A model generated the notes under the pieces. The model saw nothing but the letters and a program-made list of their open reading frames with translations, ran no database searches and was not told where the DNA came from. From Trinickia terrae (GTDB lineage: Bacteria; Pseudomonadota; Gammaproteobacteria; Burkholderiales; Burkholderiaceae): 64,000 bases of DNA. Below are positions 53,374-61,458 of this stretch, piece by piece. Location of the stretch: NCBI RefSeq assembly GCF_005144415.1, contig NZ_SWJE01000003.1:1-64000 (forward strand), in the 5' to 3' direction. The stretch's first letter is position 1, and each line of letters begins with the position of its first letter. The translations under genes were made by a program, and so were the position numbers.

Positions 53374-53507
53374 TGAAACGACCCCCAACGCTCACTTGCT
53401 CTGCATGGGACCGGAGTAAGCGCTATAAGCGCCAACTCCGGATCGACACGTTCGCTGCCCCCCGAGGGGGCGTCAGTCTCCCTTGGGGCGGCCCGGCGGG
53501 AGGCTGA
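53373..53507 (+). CDS. Possible 44-codon leader frame through repeats A and B between hisF and hisI
   Basis: An ATG overlaps the hisF stop (GTGATGA) and opens a frame of 44 codons that runs through the nested repeats and stops one base before the hisI start. The predicted basic peptide (start [10 protein letters not shown]) has no recognisable family. It may simply be a by-product of the repeat insertion, but its limits would keep ribosomes moving from hisF to hisI. A shadow gene cannot be excluded. Confidence 0.25.
53382..53506 (+). repeat. Dispersed repeat A, hisI copy, interrupted by repeat B
   Basis: Left piece CCCCCAACGCTCACTT (53382-53397) and right piece from CGTTCGCTGCCCCCCGAGGG (53449 on) to GGCGGCCCGGCGGGAGGC align with the continuous copy at 61377-61450. 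The right piece forms a C6/G5 hairpin, then CTCCCTTGGGGCGGCC, and ends with GGGAGGC, which serves as Shine-Dalgarno for hisI. Confidence 0.8.
53402..53448 (+). repeat. Palindromic repeat B, copy 1 (nested in repeat A)
   Basis: About 47 bases beginning TGCATGGGACCGGAGTAAG and ending CAACTCCGGATCGACA. The arms CCGGAGT and ACTCCGG and the inner GCGCT/AGCGC pairing form a long hairpin with few mismatches. It is nearly the same as copy 2 at 54765. Confidence 0.85.
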
Positions 53508-53508
53508 C

Positions 53509-53916
53509 ATGACTACCCCCGACAAGCAATGGCTGGACAAGGTCCAGTGGGACGCCAACGGCCTCGTGCCGGTGATCGCGCAAGAGGCGTCGACCAACGA
53601 CGTGCTGATGTTCGCGTGGATGAACCGCGAGGCGCTCGCGAAGACGATCGAGACGCGCCGCGCGGTCTATTTCTCGCGTTCGCGCCAGCGCCTGTGGTTC
53701 AAGGGAGAGGAGTCGGGCCACGTCCAGCACGTCAAGGAAGTGCGGCTCGACTGCGACGAAGACGTCGTGCTGCTGAAGGTCGAGCAGGTGTCGGGCATCG
53801 CGTGCCACACCGGCCGCCATTCGTGCTTCTTCCAGAAATTCGAAGGCACCGCGGATGACGGCGATTGGGTCGCCGTCGATCCCGTGCTGAAAGACCCCGA
53901 ACACATCTACAAATGA
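53509..53916 (+). CDS. hisI: Phosphoribosyl-AMP cyclohydrolase HisI
   Basis: 135-residue zinc/magnesium enzyme opening the adenine ring of [42 protein letters not shown] and the [10 protein letters not shown] zinc cysteine region are intact. The start codon is 5 bases after a repeat-derived GGGAGGC. It overlaps hisE by four bases. Confidence 0.96.
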   Translation: MTTPDKQWLDKVQWDANGLVPVIAQEASTNDVLMFAWMNREALAKTIETRRAVYFSRSRQRLWFKGEESGHVQHVKEVRLDCDEDVVLLKVEQVSGIACHTGRHSCFFQKFEGTADDGDWVAVDPVLKDPEHIYK

Positions 53917-54281
53917 CGCAACCCACCACCGAAGACACGCTGCTGCGCCTCGCCGCAGTGATCGACAGCCGCAAGGGCGGCGATCCGGAGCAATCGTACG
54001 TCGCGCGCCTGTTCCACAAGGGCGACGACGCCGTGCTCAAGAAGATCGGCGAAGAGGCGACCGAAGTCGTGCTCGCGGCGAAGGACCTGCGCCAGGGCGG
54101 CGCGCCCACGAGCCTGGTCGGCGAGGTGGCGGACCTGTGGTTTCATTGCCTCGTCATGCTGTCGCACTACGGTCTGAGTCCCGCTGATGTGGTCGCCGAG
54201 CTCGAGCGTCGCGAAGGGCTCTCGGGCATCGAGGAGAAGGCGCTGAGAAAGCGCCGCGAACGCGAGGAAAACGGCGGCTGA
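53913..54281 (+). CDS. hisE: Phosphoribosyl-ATP pyrophosphatase HisE
   Basis: 122-residue MazG-like all-alpha enzyme removing pyrophosphate from [21 protein letters not shown] carries the metal-binding glutamates. Separate from HisI, unlike the HisIE fusion of enterobacteria. Last histidine gene of the cluster. Confidence 0.95.
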   Translation: MTQPTTEDTLLRLAAVIDSRKGGDPEQSYVARLFHKGDDAVLKKIGEEATEVVLAAKDLRQGGAPTSLVGEVADLWFHCLVMLSHYGLSPADVVAELERREGLSGIEEKALRKRREREENGG

Positions 54282-54334
54282 CATGTCCGCCGGCGCGGCA
54301 CGAGTTTCTTGACCACGAGTAGAGGAGCCGCAAC

Positions 54335-54730
54335 ATGGAAGAGCCGCAAGGCGGCTATACGCCTCCGTCTTACCAGGGCGCGCTCGACGCCGACCGTCTG
54401 CGCAGCCTGCGCACGCTGACCCACGTGCTCTATGCGCTCTACGCCGTTCATTGGCTGACGGGCGGGCTCACCGGGCTCGTCGCGGTCATCATCAACTACG
54501 TGAAGCGCCAGGACGCCGCCGGCACGCCCTACGAAGCGCATTTCGACTGGCAGATCCGCACGTTCTGGTATGGCCTGGTTGGCTATTTGATCGGCGTTGC
54601 TTTGATCATCGTTTTCTTGGGCATACCGGTCCTGTGGGCTGTCGGAATTTGGATGCTGTACCGTATCATCAAAGGTTGGCTGTACTTGTACGACAACAAG
54701 CCGCTGCTGTCGCCGCGCGGGTGGTTCTGA
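54335..54730 (+). CDS. DUF4870-like small membrane protein
   Basis: 131 residues with three hydrophobic helices (about 30-50, 72-92, 95-115) and the ending DNKPLLSPRGWF. This small family is found across beta- and gamma-proteobacteria with unknown function. It lies 53 bases after hisE with GTAGAGGAG upstream of its ATG. Confidence 0.85.
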   Translation: MEEPQGGYTPPSYQGALDADRLRSLRTLTHVLYALYAVHWLTGGLTGLVAVIINYVKRQDAAGTPYEAHFDWQIRTFWYGLVGYLIGVALIIVFLGIPVLWAVGIWMLYRIIKGWLYLYDNKPLLSPRGWF

Positions 54731-54764
54731 GCCCGTCCGCGCAGCGCCAGTTGGACCACCGCTT

Positions 54765-54810
54765 TGCATGGGACCGGAGTAAGTGCTAAAGCACTAACTC
54801 CGGTTCGACA
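54765..54810 (+). repeat. Palindromic repeat B, copy 2, before hinT
   Basis: About 46 bases beginning TGCATGGGACCGGAGTAAG; arms CCGGAGTAAGTGCT and AGCACTAACTCCGG pair with a single mismatch around a two-base loop. It ends 10 bases before the hinT ATG. Relative to copy 1 the changes in the two arms are largely compensatory (GCGC/GCGC versus GTGC/GCAC), so the hairpin is kept. Confidence 0.85.
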
Positions 54811-54820
54811 TACGAAAACC

Positions 54821-55183
54821 ATGAGCCACGATAACTGTCTCTTCTGCAAGATCGCCGCAGGCCAGATTCCCAGCACCAAGGTCCATGAGGACGACGAATT
54901 CGTCGCGTTCAAGGACATCCGCCCCGCCGCTGAAACGCACATCCTCGTGATCCCCAGAAAACATATCGAAACGCTGTCGAATTGCACCGAAAGCGACGCA
55001 CCGCTGCTTGGTAGAATGATGATTCTGGTGTCACAACTGGCCGCCAAACTGGGCGTCGCCTACACGGGCGGCGAAACCGGTTTCCGCACGGTGATCAATA
55101 CCGGGCCGGGAGGCGGGCAGGAGGTCTACCACCTGCACGCGCATATTCTCGCGGGCCCGCGCCCGTGGCATCGGATGGGGTAA
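54821..55183 (+). CDS. hinT: HIT-family purine nucleoside phosphoramidase HinT
   Basis: 120-residue histidine-triad hydrolase of AMP-lysine and related phosphoramidates. The triad is H104-H106-H108 in VYHLHAHILAGPRP; the N-terminal [16 protein letters not shown] is typical. ATG 54821 directly follows repeat B, so its 5' leader would fold into a hairpin. Confidence 0.94.
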   Translation: MSHDNCLFCKIAAGQIPSTKVHEDDEFVAFKDIRPAAETHILVIPRKHIETLSNCTESDAPLLGRMMILVSQLAAKLGVAYTGGETGFRTVINTGPGGGQEVYHLHAHILAGPRPWHRMG

Positions 55184-55345
55184 GGCGCCCCGCCTGACAA
55201 ACGATCGCATGGAACGCCCGGCGGAGCGCATCGCGCGATCCGCCGGGCACGGAAAAGACGAAGCGCGTGCGTTTCGATTGAGGCCGCAAGGCCGGATTCT
55301 TCGCCGCACCGACCTTAGGCGGCGAGGTCAAGGAGAGCATTCATC

Positions 55346-55585
55346 ATGGGTTCGTTGAGCATTTGGCATTGGCTGATCGTTCTGTTGATCGTCGCATTGG
55401 TATTTGGCACAAAGAAGCTGCGCAACATCGGCAGTGACCTCGGCGGGGCCGTGAAGGGCTTCAAGGAAGGGATGAAGGAAGCGGAGACGCCGCCGGCCAA
55501 CAACCAGCAGCAGCGCGAACTGCCGCGCGATGGCGCCGTCGACGTCGAAGCGAAGGATAAGACCCGCTCGAACGACTACCGCTGA
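55346..55585 (+). CDS. tatA: Twin-arginine translocase subunit TatA
   Basis: 79 residues: one N-terminal membrane helix ([15 protein letters not shown]), the FGTKKL hinge, an amphipathic helix and a charged tail. TatA polymerises to carry folded Tat substrates such as MsrP and the Rieske protein PetA encoded in this window. AAGGAG lies upstream. First of tatABC. Confidence 0.95.
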   Translation: MGSLSIWHWLIVLLIVALVFGTKKLRNIGSDLGGAVKGFKEGMKEAETPPANNQQQRELPRDGAVDVEAKDKTRSNDYR

Positions 55586-55629
55586 GCGGCGCCTGCGTGC
55601 ACGCATCGCACTGACGGAGCCGCCTCGAC

Positions 55630-56193
55630 ATGCTTGACCTCGGTCTCACCAAGATGGCGCTGATCGGCGTCGTCGCGCTCGTCGTCCTCGGGCCGGAACG
55701 CTTGCCGCGTGTCGCGCGCACTGCGGGCGCGCTGTTTGGCCGCGCGCAGCGCTATATCAACGACGTGAAGGCCGAAGTCACGCGAGAAATCGAACTCGAC
55801 GAGCTGCGGCGCATGAAGAATGAGTTCGAGACGGCCGCCAGCAACGTCGAAAACACGATTCACGAGAATATCCAGCGGCATGAAACCGAACTGAACGAGG
55901 CTTGGAATGCAGGCACGTCGGTGTCGCCGAGCATCGCGGGCGGGGCGGCGTTTTCCGAAAGCAGCATGGCGACCGGTGACGCCGGTTCCACTACCGGCGC
56001 TTCCTGGCGCAGCCGGATGGCCGGCCCCAGCGTCGCGCACGTAGGCAAGCGCAAGAACTGGCGCGTGAAGCAGTCGGCCGCGCCGCTGTGGTATAAGCGC
56101 GCCACGCTGCGCCGCACGCGCGTGCAGTCAGGTGCGGCGCGCGTCGCGCGGCACACGCCGGTGAGCCTGCGCCGCCCGAAGCGCTTCTTCTGA
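55630..56193 (+). CDS. tatB: Twin-arginine translocase subunit TatB
   Basis: 187 residues with one membrane helix (LTKMALIGVVALVVLGPERLP), a long amphipathic region (ARTAGALFGRAQRYINDVKAE) and a variable, basic C-terminus. With TatC it forms the receptor for twin-arginine signals. The C-terminal 80 residues are Arg-rich. Confidence 0.95.
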   Translation: MLDLGLTKMALIGVVALVVLGPERLPRVARTAGALFGRAQRYINDVKAEVTREIELDELRRMKNEFETAASNVENTIHENIQRHETELNEAWNAGTSVSPSIAGGAAFSESSMATGDAGSTTGASWRSRMAGPSVAHVGKRKNWRVKQSAAPLWYKRATLRRTRVQSGAARVARHTPVSLRRPKRFF

Positions 56194-56233
56194 TTCTGAT
56201 GACCGTATCGTCAATTTCCTACCGAGGGCCGTT

Positions 56234-57022
56234 GTGAGCGACCCCCAGCAAAGCCAGAACAGCCCGGAAGAAGGCACTGAAGAGACCTTCATCTCCCACC
56301 TCGTCGAGTTGCGCGACCGCATCATCCGGGCGGGCGTCTCCGTCATCGTCGTTTTCATCGGGCTCGTCTACTGGGCGCCGGATATTTTCCGGCTGCTCGC
56401 GCGCCCGCTCATGCAGAACCTGCCGAAAGGCGGCAAGATGATCGTCACCGATGTCACCGGCTCGTTCTTCGTGCCGATGAAGGTGACGATGCTGGTCGCG
56501 CTCGTGATCGCGCTGCCTTACGTGCTTTATCAGATCTGGGCGTTCGTGGCTCCCGGGCTCTACCAGCATGAGAAGAAGCTGGTCGTGCCGCTCGTCGGCA
56601 GCAGCTATGTGCTGTTCCTGTGCGGGATGGCGTTCGCGTACTTCGTCGTGTTCCCGACGATCTTTCGCGTGATGGCGCACTACAACGCGCCGCTCGGCGC
56701 GGAGATGTCCACTGATATCGATAATTACCTGAGCTTCGTGCTGACGATGTTCCTCGCCTTTGGCGTGACCTTCGAGGTGCCGATCGTCGTCGTGCTGCTC
56801 GTGCGCATGGGTCTCGTCACGATCAAGAAGCTCAAGGAGATTCGTCCGTATGTGATCGTCGGCGCGTTCATCGTGGCGGCCGTCGTGACTCCGCCCGACG
56901 TGTTTTCGCAACTGATTCTCGCGCTGCCGCTGATCATCCTGTACGAGGCGGGGATCATCGCGGCGCGGCTGATCGTCGGCAAGCAGGCGCCCGCGGCCGA
57001 TGAGGAGCAGGCGGCGAGTTAG
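56234..57022 (+). CDS. tatC: Twin-arginine translocase subunit TatC
   Basis: 262 residues and six membrane helices. The N-terminal EETFISHLVELRDRIIRA is the conserved signal-peptide binding region, and YQIWAFVAPGLYQHEKK is in the first loop. GTG start at 56234. A strong terminator lies 54 bases downstream. Confidence 0.96.
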   Translation: MSDPQQSQNSPEEGTEETFISHLVELRDRIIRAGVSVIVVFIGLVYWAPDIFRLLARPLMQNLPKGGKMIVTDVTGSFFVPMKVTMLVALVIALPYVLYQIWAFVAPGLYQHEKKLVVPLVGSSYVLFLCGMAFAYFVVFPTIFRVMAHYNAPLGAEMSTDIDNYLSFVLTMFLAFGVTFEVPIVVVLLVRMGLVTIKKLKEIRPYVIVGAFIVAAVVTPPDVFSQLILALPLIILYEAGIIAARLIVGKQAPAADEEQAAS

Positions 57023-57075
57023 TTGAGTCTCGGGCCGCACAGCGGCGCGCCGGTCAGGGTCGAACGCGGCAATCT

Positions 57076-57123
57076 TGAAATGCAGAAGGGCAGCCATTCG
57101 CGGCTGCCCTTCTGCATTTTCAA
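57076..57123. terminator. Strong bidirectional terminator after tatC
   Basis: An 18-bp perfect stem (AAATGCAGAAGGGCAGCC 57077-57094 with GGCTGCCCTTCTGCATTT 57102-57119) with T-rich and A-rich flanks. It separates tatABC from the convergent protease gene. Confidence 0.93.
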
Positions 57124-57159
57124 ATCACCGGTTCTGCTCAGGCGGCGGTGAGGCTTTCC

Positions 57160-58368
57160 TCACTCGTCGCTCTGATCGTCGTTCTCGCTGCTCGCTTGCT
57201 TCGGCGGCGGCGGACGCTTGCCGATCATCACCGTGAGGTCGATCGGCTTGTTCTTGCGGATCAGGCGGATCTTCGCGTCGGTGCCGGGCTTGATCTGCGC
57301 GATGACGTTCAAGAGACGCGTCGTGTCGGTGATCTCCTCGCCGTTCACGCTTTGCAGGACGTCGCCCGGCTTGATGCCGGCCTTGTCGGCCGGACCGCCC
57401 TGCAGAACGCCCGTGATGATGGTCCCCGTCTTCTGCTCGAGGCCGAACGATTCCGCGATCTCCGGCGTCACGTCCTGAGGCTCGACGCCGATCCAGCCGC
57501 GCGTGACCGTGCCCGTCGTGATGATGCTCTCGAGCACGCTGCGCGCCGTCGAGACCGGAATCGCAAAGCCGATCCCGAGCGAGCCGCCCGAGCGCGAGTA
57601 GATCGCCGTGTTGATGCCGAGCAGGTTGCCGTTCACGTCGACGAGCGCGCCACCCGAGTTGCCCGGGTTGATCGGCGCATCGGTCTGGATGAAGTTCTCG
57701 AACGTGTTGATGCCGAGGTGGTTGCGCCCGAGCGCGCTGATGATGCCCATCGTCACCGTCTGGCCAACGCCGAACGGGTTGCCGATCGCGAGCACGACGT
57801 CGCCGACGCGCGCCTGGTCCATGCGGCCGAGCGTGATGGTGGGCAGGTTCGTCAGGTTGACTTTCAGGACCGCAAGATCCGTCTCGGGATCGACACCGAT
57901 CACCTTGGCATCGGCGGTGCGGCCGTCAGCGAGCGAGATCTCGATCTTCTGTGCCCCGTCGACGACATGTTGGTTCGTTAGAATGTAACCTTCAGAACTC
58001 ACGATGACGCCCGAACCCAGGTTGGTTGCGGGTTCTTCCTGCTGCTTGCGGTTGCCCCGGTCGCCGAAGAAGTAGCGAAAGAGCGGGTCTTTCGCGCGGG
58101 GATCGGGGGGCAGCGCACCGTCCTTGCTGGAAAACACATTGACCACCGCCGGCATTGCCTTCTGGGCGGCGTCGGCATAGGAAGCTGTAGCGGGACCGGT
58201 GCCGATGCTTGGCGCCACTTCCCGCAGAGCGACGATCGGTTCGGCGAGCTGCTTGCCGAATTGCCCCTGCCGGGTCAGCCATTGGGGCTTGAGCGTGGCC
58301 ACAATGAACATGAGGGCAAGAAGCACGGTCACCGCTTGGGCAAAGAACAGCCAAAAGCGTCTAAGCAT
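57160..58368 (-). CDS. Membrane-anchored HtrA serine protease (DegS/DegQ-like, one PDZ domain)
   Basis: 402 residues: an uncleaved-looking N-terminal membrane helix (about 5-27), a trypsin-like domain with triad H134 (TNQHVVDG), D164 (PETDLAVL) and S238 (NPGNSGGALV), one PDZ domain (about 285-375) and a charged tail. One PDZ plus a membrane anchor resembles DegS, the sensor protease of the sigma-E response, more than DegP. It is divergent from the Nif3 gene, with 19 bases between start codons. Confidence 0.93.
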   Translation of the reverse strand: MLRRFWLFFAQAVTVLLALMFIVATLKPQWLTRQGQFGKQLAEPIVALREVAPSIGTGPATASYADAAQKAMPAVVNVFSSKDGALPPDPRAKDPLFRYFFGDRGNRKQQEEPATNLGSGVIVSSEGYILTNQHVVDGAQKIEISLADGRTADAKVIGVDPETDLAVLKVNLTNLPTITLGRMDQARVGDVVLAIGNPFGVGQTVTMGIISALGRNHLGINTFENFIQTDAPINPGNSGGALVDVNGNLLGINTAIYSRSGGSLGIGFAIPVSTARSVLESIITTGTVTRGWIGVEPQDVTPEIAESFGLEQKTGTIITGVLQGGPADKAGIKPGDVLQSVNGEEITDTTRLLNVIAQIKPGTDAKIRLIRKNKPIDLTVMIGKRPPPPKQASSENDDQSDE

Positions 58369-58387
58369 CTGAAGATTAGAGGTTTAT

Positions 58388-59134
58388 ATGGATAGGATCG
58401 AACTTGAATTGTACTTGAACAACGTGCTAGATACCGGCCGGTTCAAGGACTATTGCCCCAACGGACTGCAAGTCGAGGGCCGCCGCCGCATCAATAAAAT
58501 CGCGACGGGAGTGACCGCTTCACTCGCTTTTCTCGAAGCCGCGCTGGAGTGGGGCGCGGATGCCGTATTGGTCCATCACGGCTATTTCTGGCGCAATGAA
58601 GCGCCGCAAATCACGGGCCGCAAATACAAGCGCTTGAAGCTTTTGCTCGCCAACGATATCAATCTCTTTGCCTTCCATTTGCCGCTCGACGACCACCCTG
58701 AATTCGGCAACAACGCGCAGCTTGGCGAGCGGATGGGCTGGATCGCCGACGGACGTTTCGGCGAGAACGATCTCGGCTGGATGTCCACGCTGCCGATGCC
58801 GATCACGCTCGCGCACTTCGCCGCGCAGGTCGAGCAGACGCTCGGGCGCACGCCGGTCGTGCTGGGCGATCCGGATTGGGAGTTGCGGCGCGTCGCATGG
58901 TGCACGGGCGCTGCGCAAAACTACTTCGAGGCGGCGATCGACGCCGGCGCCGACGTCTACCTGACCGGCGAGATCTCCGAGCCCACGACGCACATGTCGG
59001 CCGAAAGCGGCGTTGCCTTCCTCGCGGCCGGCCACCACGCGACCGAGCGTTTCGGCGTGCAGGCGCTCGGCGCGCACCTTTCGGAAACCTTCGATATCGA
59101 GCACCTGTTTATCGATATCCATAATCCGGTTTAA
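58388..59134 (+). CDS. Nif3-like dinuclear metal-centre protein (YbgI family)
   Basis: 248-residue hexamer-forming protein of the DUF34/NIF3 family, in which metal-binding histidines form a two-metal site: [23 protein letters not shown] and the C-terminal [11 protein letters not shown]. It has been called GTP cyclohydrolase 1 type 2, but the true reaction is unsettled. Start ATG 58388 gives the normal N-terminus; its transcript must have almost no leader or start inside the divergent gene. Confidence 0.92.
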   Translation: MDRIELELYLNNVLDTGRFKDYCPNGLQVEGRRRINKIATGVTASLAFLEAALEWGADAVLVHHGYFWRNEAPQITGRKYKRLKLLLANDINLFAFHLPLDDHPEFGNNAQLGERMGWIADGRFGENDLGWMSTLPMPITLAHFAAQVEQTLGRTPVVLGDPDWELRRVAWCTGAAQNYFEAAIDAGADVYLTGEISEPTTHMSAESGVAFLAAGHHATERFGVQALGAHLSETFDIEHLFIDIHNPV

Positions 59135-59350
59135 CCCGAAAATCGACGCCGGCAATTACGTGGCCGGCTCAGGAAATGCTTAAAAGGAGCAATGCGAAAC
59201 GCGCCCCAATCCCTAGGGGAAACCCTTGCGCGTCAAGGACTTCGCACGGTTTTTGGCGATCGGGTCTTGTAAATGCCGACTCCATTCGCGCAAACTAGCG
59301 AGGCTTGAAAAAGTCGTGACGGAAAATCCAACTCAGAAGTGGGGCGTGTG

Positions 59351-59971
59351 ATGCGAGACAAAGAAGAGCAGCGCGTCGACAGCGGCCGCCGTACCTGGCT
59401 GATTACGACGTCTGTAGCAGGCGGCTTTGGAGGCGTAGCCGCTGTCATACCCTTTGCAGGTTCCCTGGCGCCATCCGAGAAGGCCAAAGCTGCTGGCGCC
59501 CCGGTCGAAGTCGACATCAGCAACCTGAAGCCCGGCGAGATGATGACCGTGGCGTGGCGCGGCAAGCCGGTGTGGATCATCAACCGCACCGACGAGATGC
59601 TCACCGACGTCTCGAAGGCGGATAACGAAGTCGCCGATCCGCACACCAAGAAGCCTTTCTCCATGCCGTTGCCCGAGTACTGCAACAACGAGTATCGCGC
59701 CCGGGCCGATCGCAAGAACCTCCTCGTCGCCGTCGCCGTCTGCACGCATCTGGGCTGCACGCCGGTCGCGCGCTTCCAGGAAGGCGCGCAGCCGAACCTG
59801 CCCGACGACTGGCCGGGCGGCTTCCTCTGCCCGTGCCACGGTTCCACCTATGACCTCGCGGGCCGCGTCTTCAAGAACAAGCCTGCGCCGCAGAACCTCG
59901 ACATCCCGCGCTACATGTTCACGTCGGCGAACACCGTCGTGATCGGCAAGGACGAGCAAGGAGAAGCGTAA
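59351..59971 (+). CDS. petA: Ubiquinol-cytochrome c reductase Rieske iron-sulfur subunit PetA
   Basis: 206-residue 2Fe-2S subunit of cytochrome bc1. N-terminal twin-arginine-like SGRRTWLITTSVAGG (11-25) is an uncleaved Tat anchor; cluster ligands are CTHLGC (131-136) and CPCHG (160-164). ATG 59351 is chosen over a start four codons earlier. petB follows directly. Confidence 0.96.
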   Translation: MRDKEEQRVDSGRRTWLITTSVAGGFGGVAAVIPFAGSLAPSEKAKAAGAPVEVDISNLKPGEMMTVAWRGKPVWIINRTDEMLTDVSKADNEVADPHTKKPFSMPLPEYCNNEYRARADRKNLLVAVAVCTHLGCTPVARFQEGAQPNLPDDWPGGFLCPCHGSTYDLAGRVFKNKPAPQNLDIPRYMFTSANTVVIGKDEQGEA

Positions 59972-61351
59972 ATGGCGACCGAAAAAGAAGTGGGGACGAC
60001 AGGCTTTTCCGGCTGGATCGACAAGCGCTTCCCGATGACCGAGACGTGGAAGAAGCACGTCTCCGAGTACTACGCGCCGAAGAATTTCAACTTTTGGTAC
60101 TTCTTCGGCTCGCTCGCGTTGCTCGTGCTCGTGAATCAGATCGTCACCGGCATCTTCCTCACGATGAACTACAAGCCGGATTCGACGCTCGCGTTCGCTT
60201 CCGTCGAGTACATCATGCGCGAGGTGCCGTGGGGGTGGCTGATCCGCTACATGCACTCGACGGGCGCATCGATGTTCTTCGTCGTCGTCTACCTGCACAT
60301 GTTCCGCGGGCTCCTGTACGGCTCGTATCGCAAGCCGCGCGAGCTTGTCTGGCTGTTCGGCTGCGCGATCTTCCTGTGCCTGATGGCCGAGGCGTTTTTC
60401 GGCTACCTGCTGCCGTGGGGCCAGATGTCGTACTGGGGCGCGCAGGTGATCGTCAACCTGTTCTCGGCGATTCCGTTCATCGGGCCGGACCTGTCGCTGT
60501 GGATTCGCGGCGACTACGTCGTCTCCGACGTCACGCTGAACCGCTTCTTCGCGTTCCACGTGATCGCGATCCCGCTCGTCCTGATCCTGCTGGTGTTTGC
60601 GCACGTCGTCGCGCTGCACGAGGTGGGCTCGAACAACCCGGACGGCATCGAGATCAAGGCGAAGAAGGACGCAAACGGCATCCCGCTCGACGGCATCCCG
60701 TTCCATCCTTACTACTCGGTGCACGACTTCATGGGCGTATGCGTGTTCCTGCTCGTGTTCGCGGCGATCGTGTTCTTCGCGCCGGAGATGGGCGGCTACT
60801 TCCTCGAGTCGAACAACTTCATCCCGGCGAACTCGCTGCAGACGCCGCCGGAGATCGCACCGGTCTGGTACTTCACGGCGTTCTACGCGATGCTGCGCGC
60901 GACCACCGACCCGTTCAAGATCGTCCTGATGATCGTGATCGCGCTGCTCGGCCTGCTTGCGCTCGTCAGGGCGCGCGGCAAGTGGAAGGCCGGCCTGCCG
61001 GCGCTCGCGGTGATCGTGGTCGTCGTGATGTACCTGACGGAATCGAAGTTCTGGGGCGTGGTCGTGATGGGCTCGGCGGTGATCTCGCTGTGCTTCCTGC
61101 CGTGGCTCGACCGCAGCCCGGTGAAGTCGATCCGCTATCGGCCGTTCTTCCACAAGGTGTTCTATGCGATCTTCGTGCTCGCGTTCTTCACGCTCGCGTT
61201 CCTCGGGACCAAGCCGCCGTCGCCGGCTGCGACGCTGATCGCGCAGGTCTGCGCGCTGATCTACTTCGCGTTCTTCCTCGGCATGCCGTTCTGGACGCCG
61301 CTCGGCACGTTCAAAGAGCCGCCCGAGCGCGTCCGGTTCAAGCCCCATTAA
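59972..61351 (+). CDS. petB: Cytochrome b subunit of the bc1 complex PetB
   Basis: 459 residues and about nine membrane helices, holding two b haems and the quinone sites. Haem-ligand histidines lie in YMHSTGASMFFVVVYLHMFRG and FFAFHVIAIPLVLILLVFAHV; the Qo-site PEWY-type motif reads PVWYF here, the usual form being PEWYF or similar. It abuts petA without a gap. Confidence 0.96.
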   Translation: MATEKEVGTTGFSGWIDKRFPMTETWKKHVSEYYAPKNFNFWYFFGSLALLVLVNQIVTGIFLTMNYKPDSTLAFASVEYIMREVPWGWLIRYMHSTGASMFFVVVYLHMFRGLLYGSYRKPRELVWLFGCAIFLCLMAEAFFGYLLPWGQMSYWGAQVIVNLFSAIPFIGPDLSLWIRGDYVVSDVTLNRFFAFHVIAIPLVLILLVFAHVVALHEVGSNNPDGIEIKAKKDANGIPLDGIPFHPYYSVHDFMGVCVFLLVFAAIVFFAPEMGGYFLESNNFIPANSLQTPPEIAPVWYFTAFYAMLRATTDPFKIVLMIVIALLGLLALVRARGKWKAGLPALAVIVVVVMYLTESKFWGVVVMGSAVISLCFLPWLDRSPVKSIRYRPFFHKVFYAIFVLAFFTLAFLGTKPPSPAATLIAQVCALIYFAFFLGMPFWTPLGTFKEPPERVRFKPH

Positions 61352-61368
61352 CCGCGAGCGAGGACAAT

Positions 61369-61458
61369 ATGAACAACCCCCACGCTCACATTCGTTCGCT
61401 GCCCCCCGAGGGGGCTATTGCCTCCCTTGGGGCGGCCCGGCGGGAGGCAACGATATGA
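61369..61458 (+). CDS. Possible 29-codon leader frame through repeat A between petB and petC
   Basis: ATG 61369 has GAGCGAGGA 5-13 bases upstream and opens a 29-codon frame through repeat A; its TGA overlaps the petC start (ATATGA). The frame of the repeat differs from that used between hisF and hisI. It may be the remains of the original petC start region, or a translated coupling peptide; the peptide resembles no family I know. Confidence 0.3.
   Translation: MNNPHAHIRSLPPEGAIASLGAARREATI
61377..61452 (+). repeat. Dispersed repeat A, petC copy (uninterrupted)
   Basis: The complete form: CCCCCACGCTCACATTCGTT, then CGCTGCCCCCCGAGGGGGC (hairpin), a variable TATTG, and CTCCCTTGGGGCGGCCCGG ending CGGGAGGCAACG. 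The terminal GGGAGGC is the likely ribosome site of petC, which starts 7 bases later. Confidence 0.85.
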
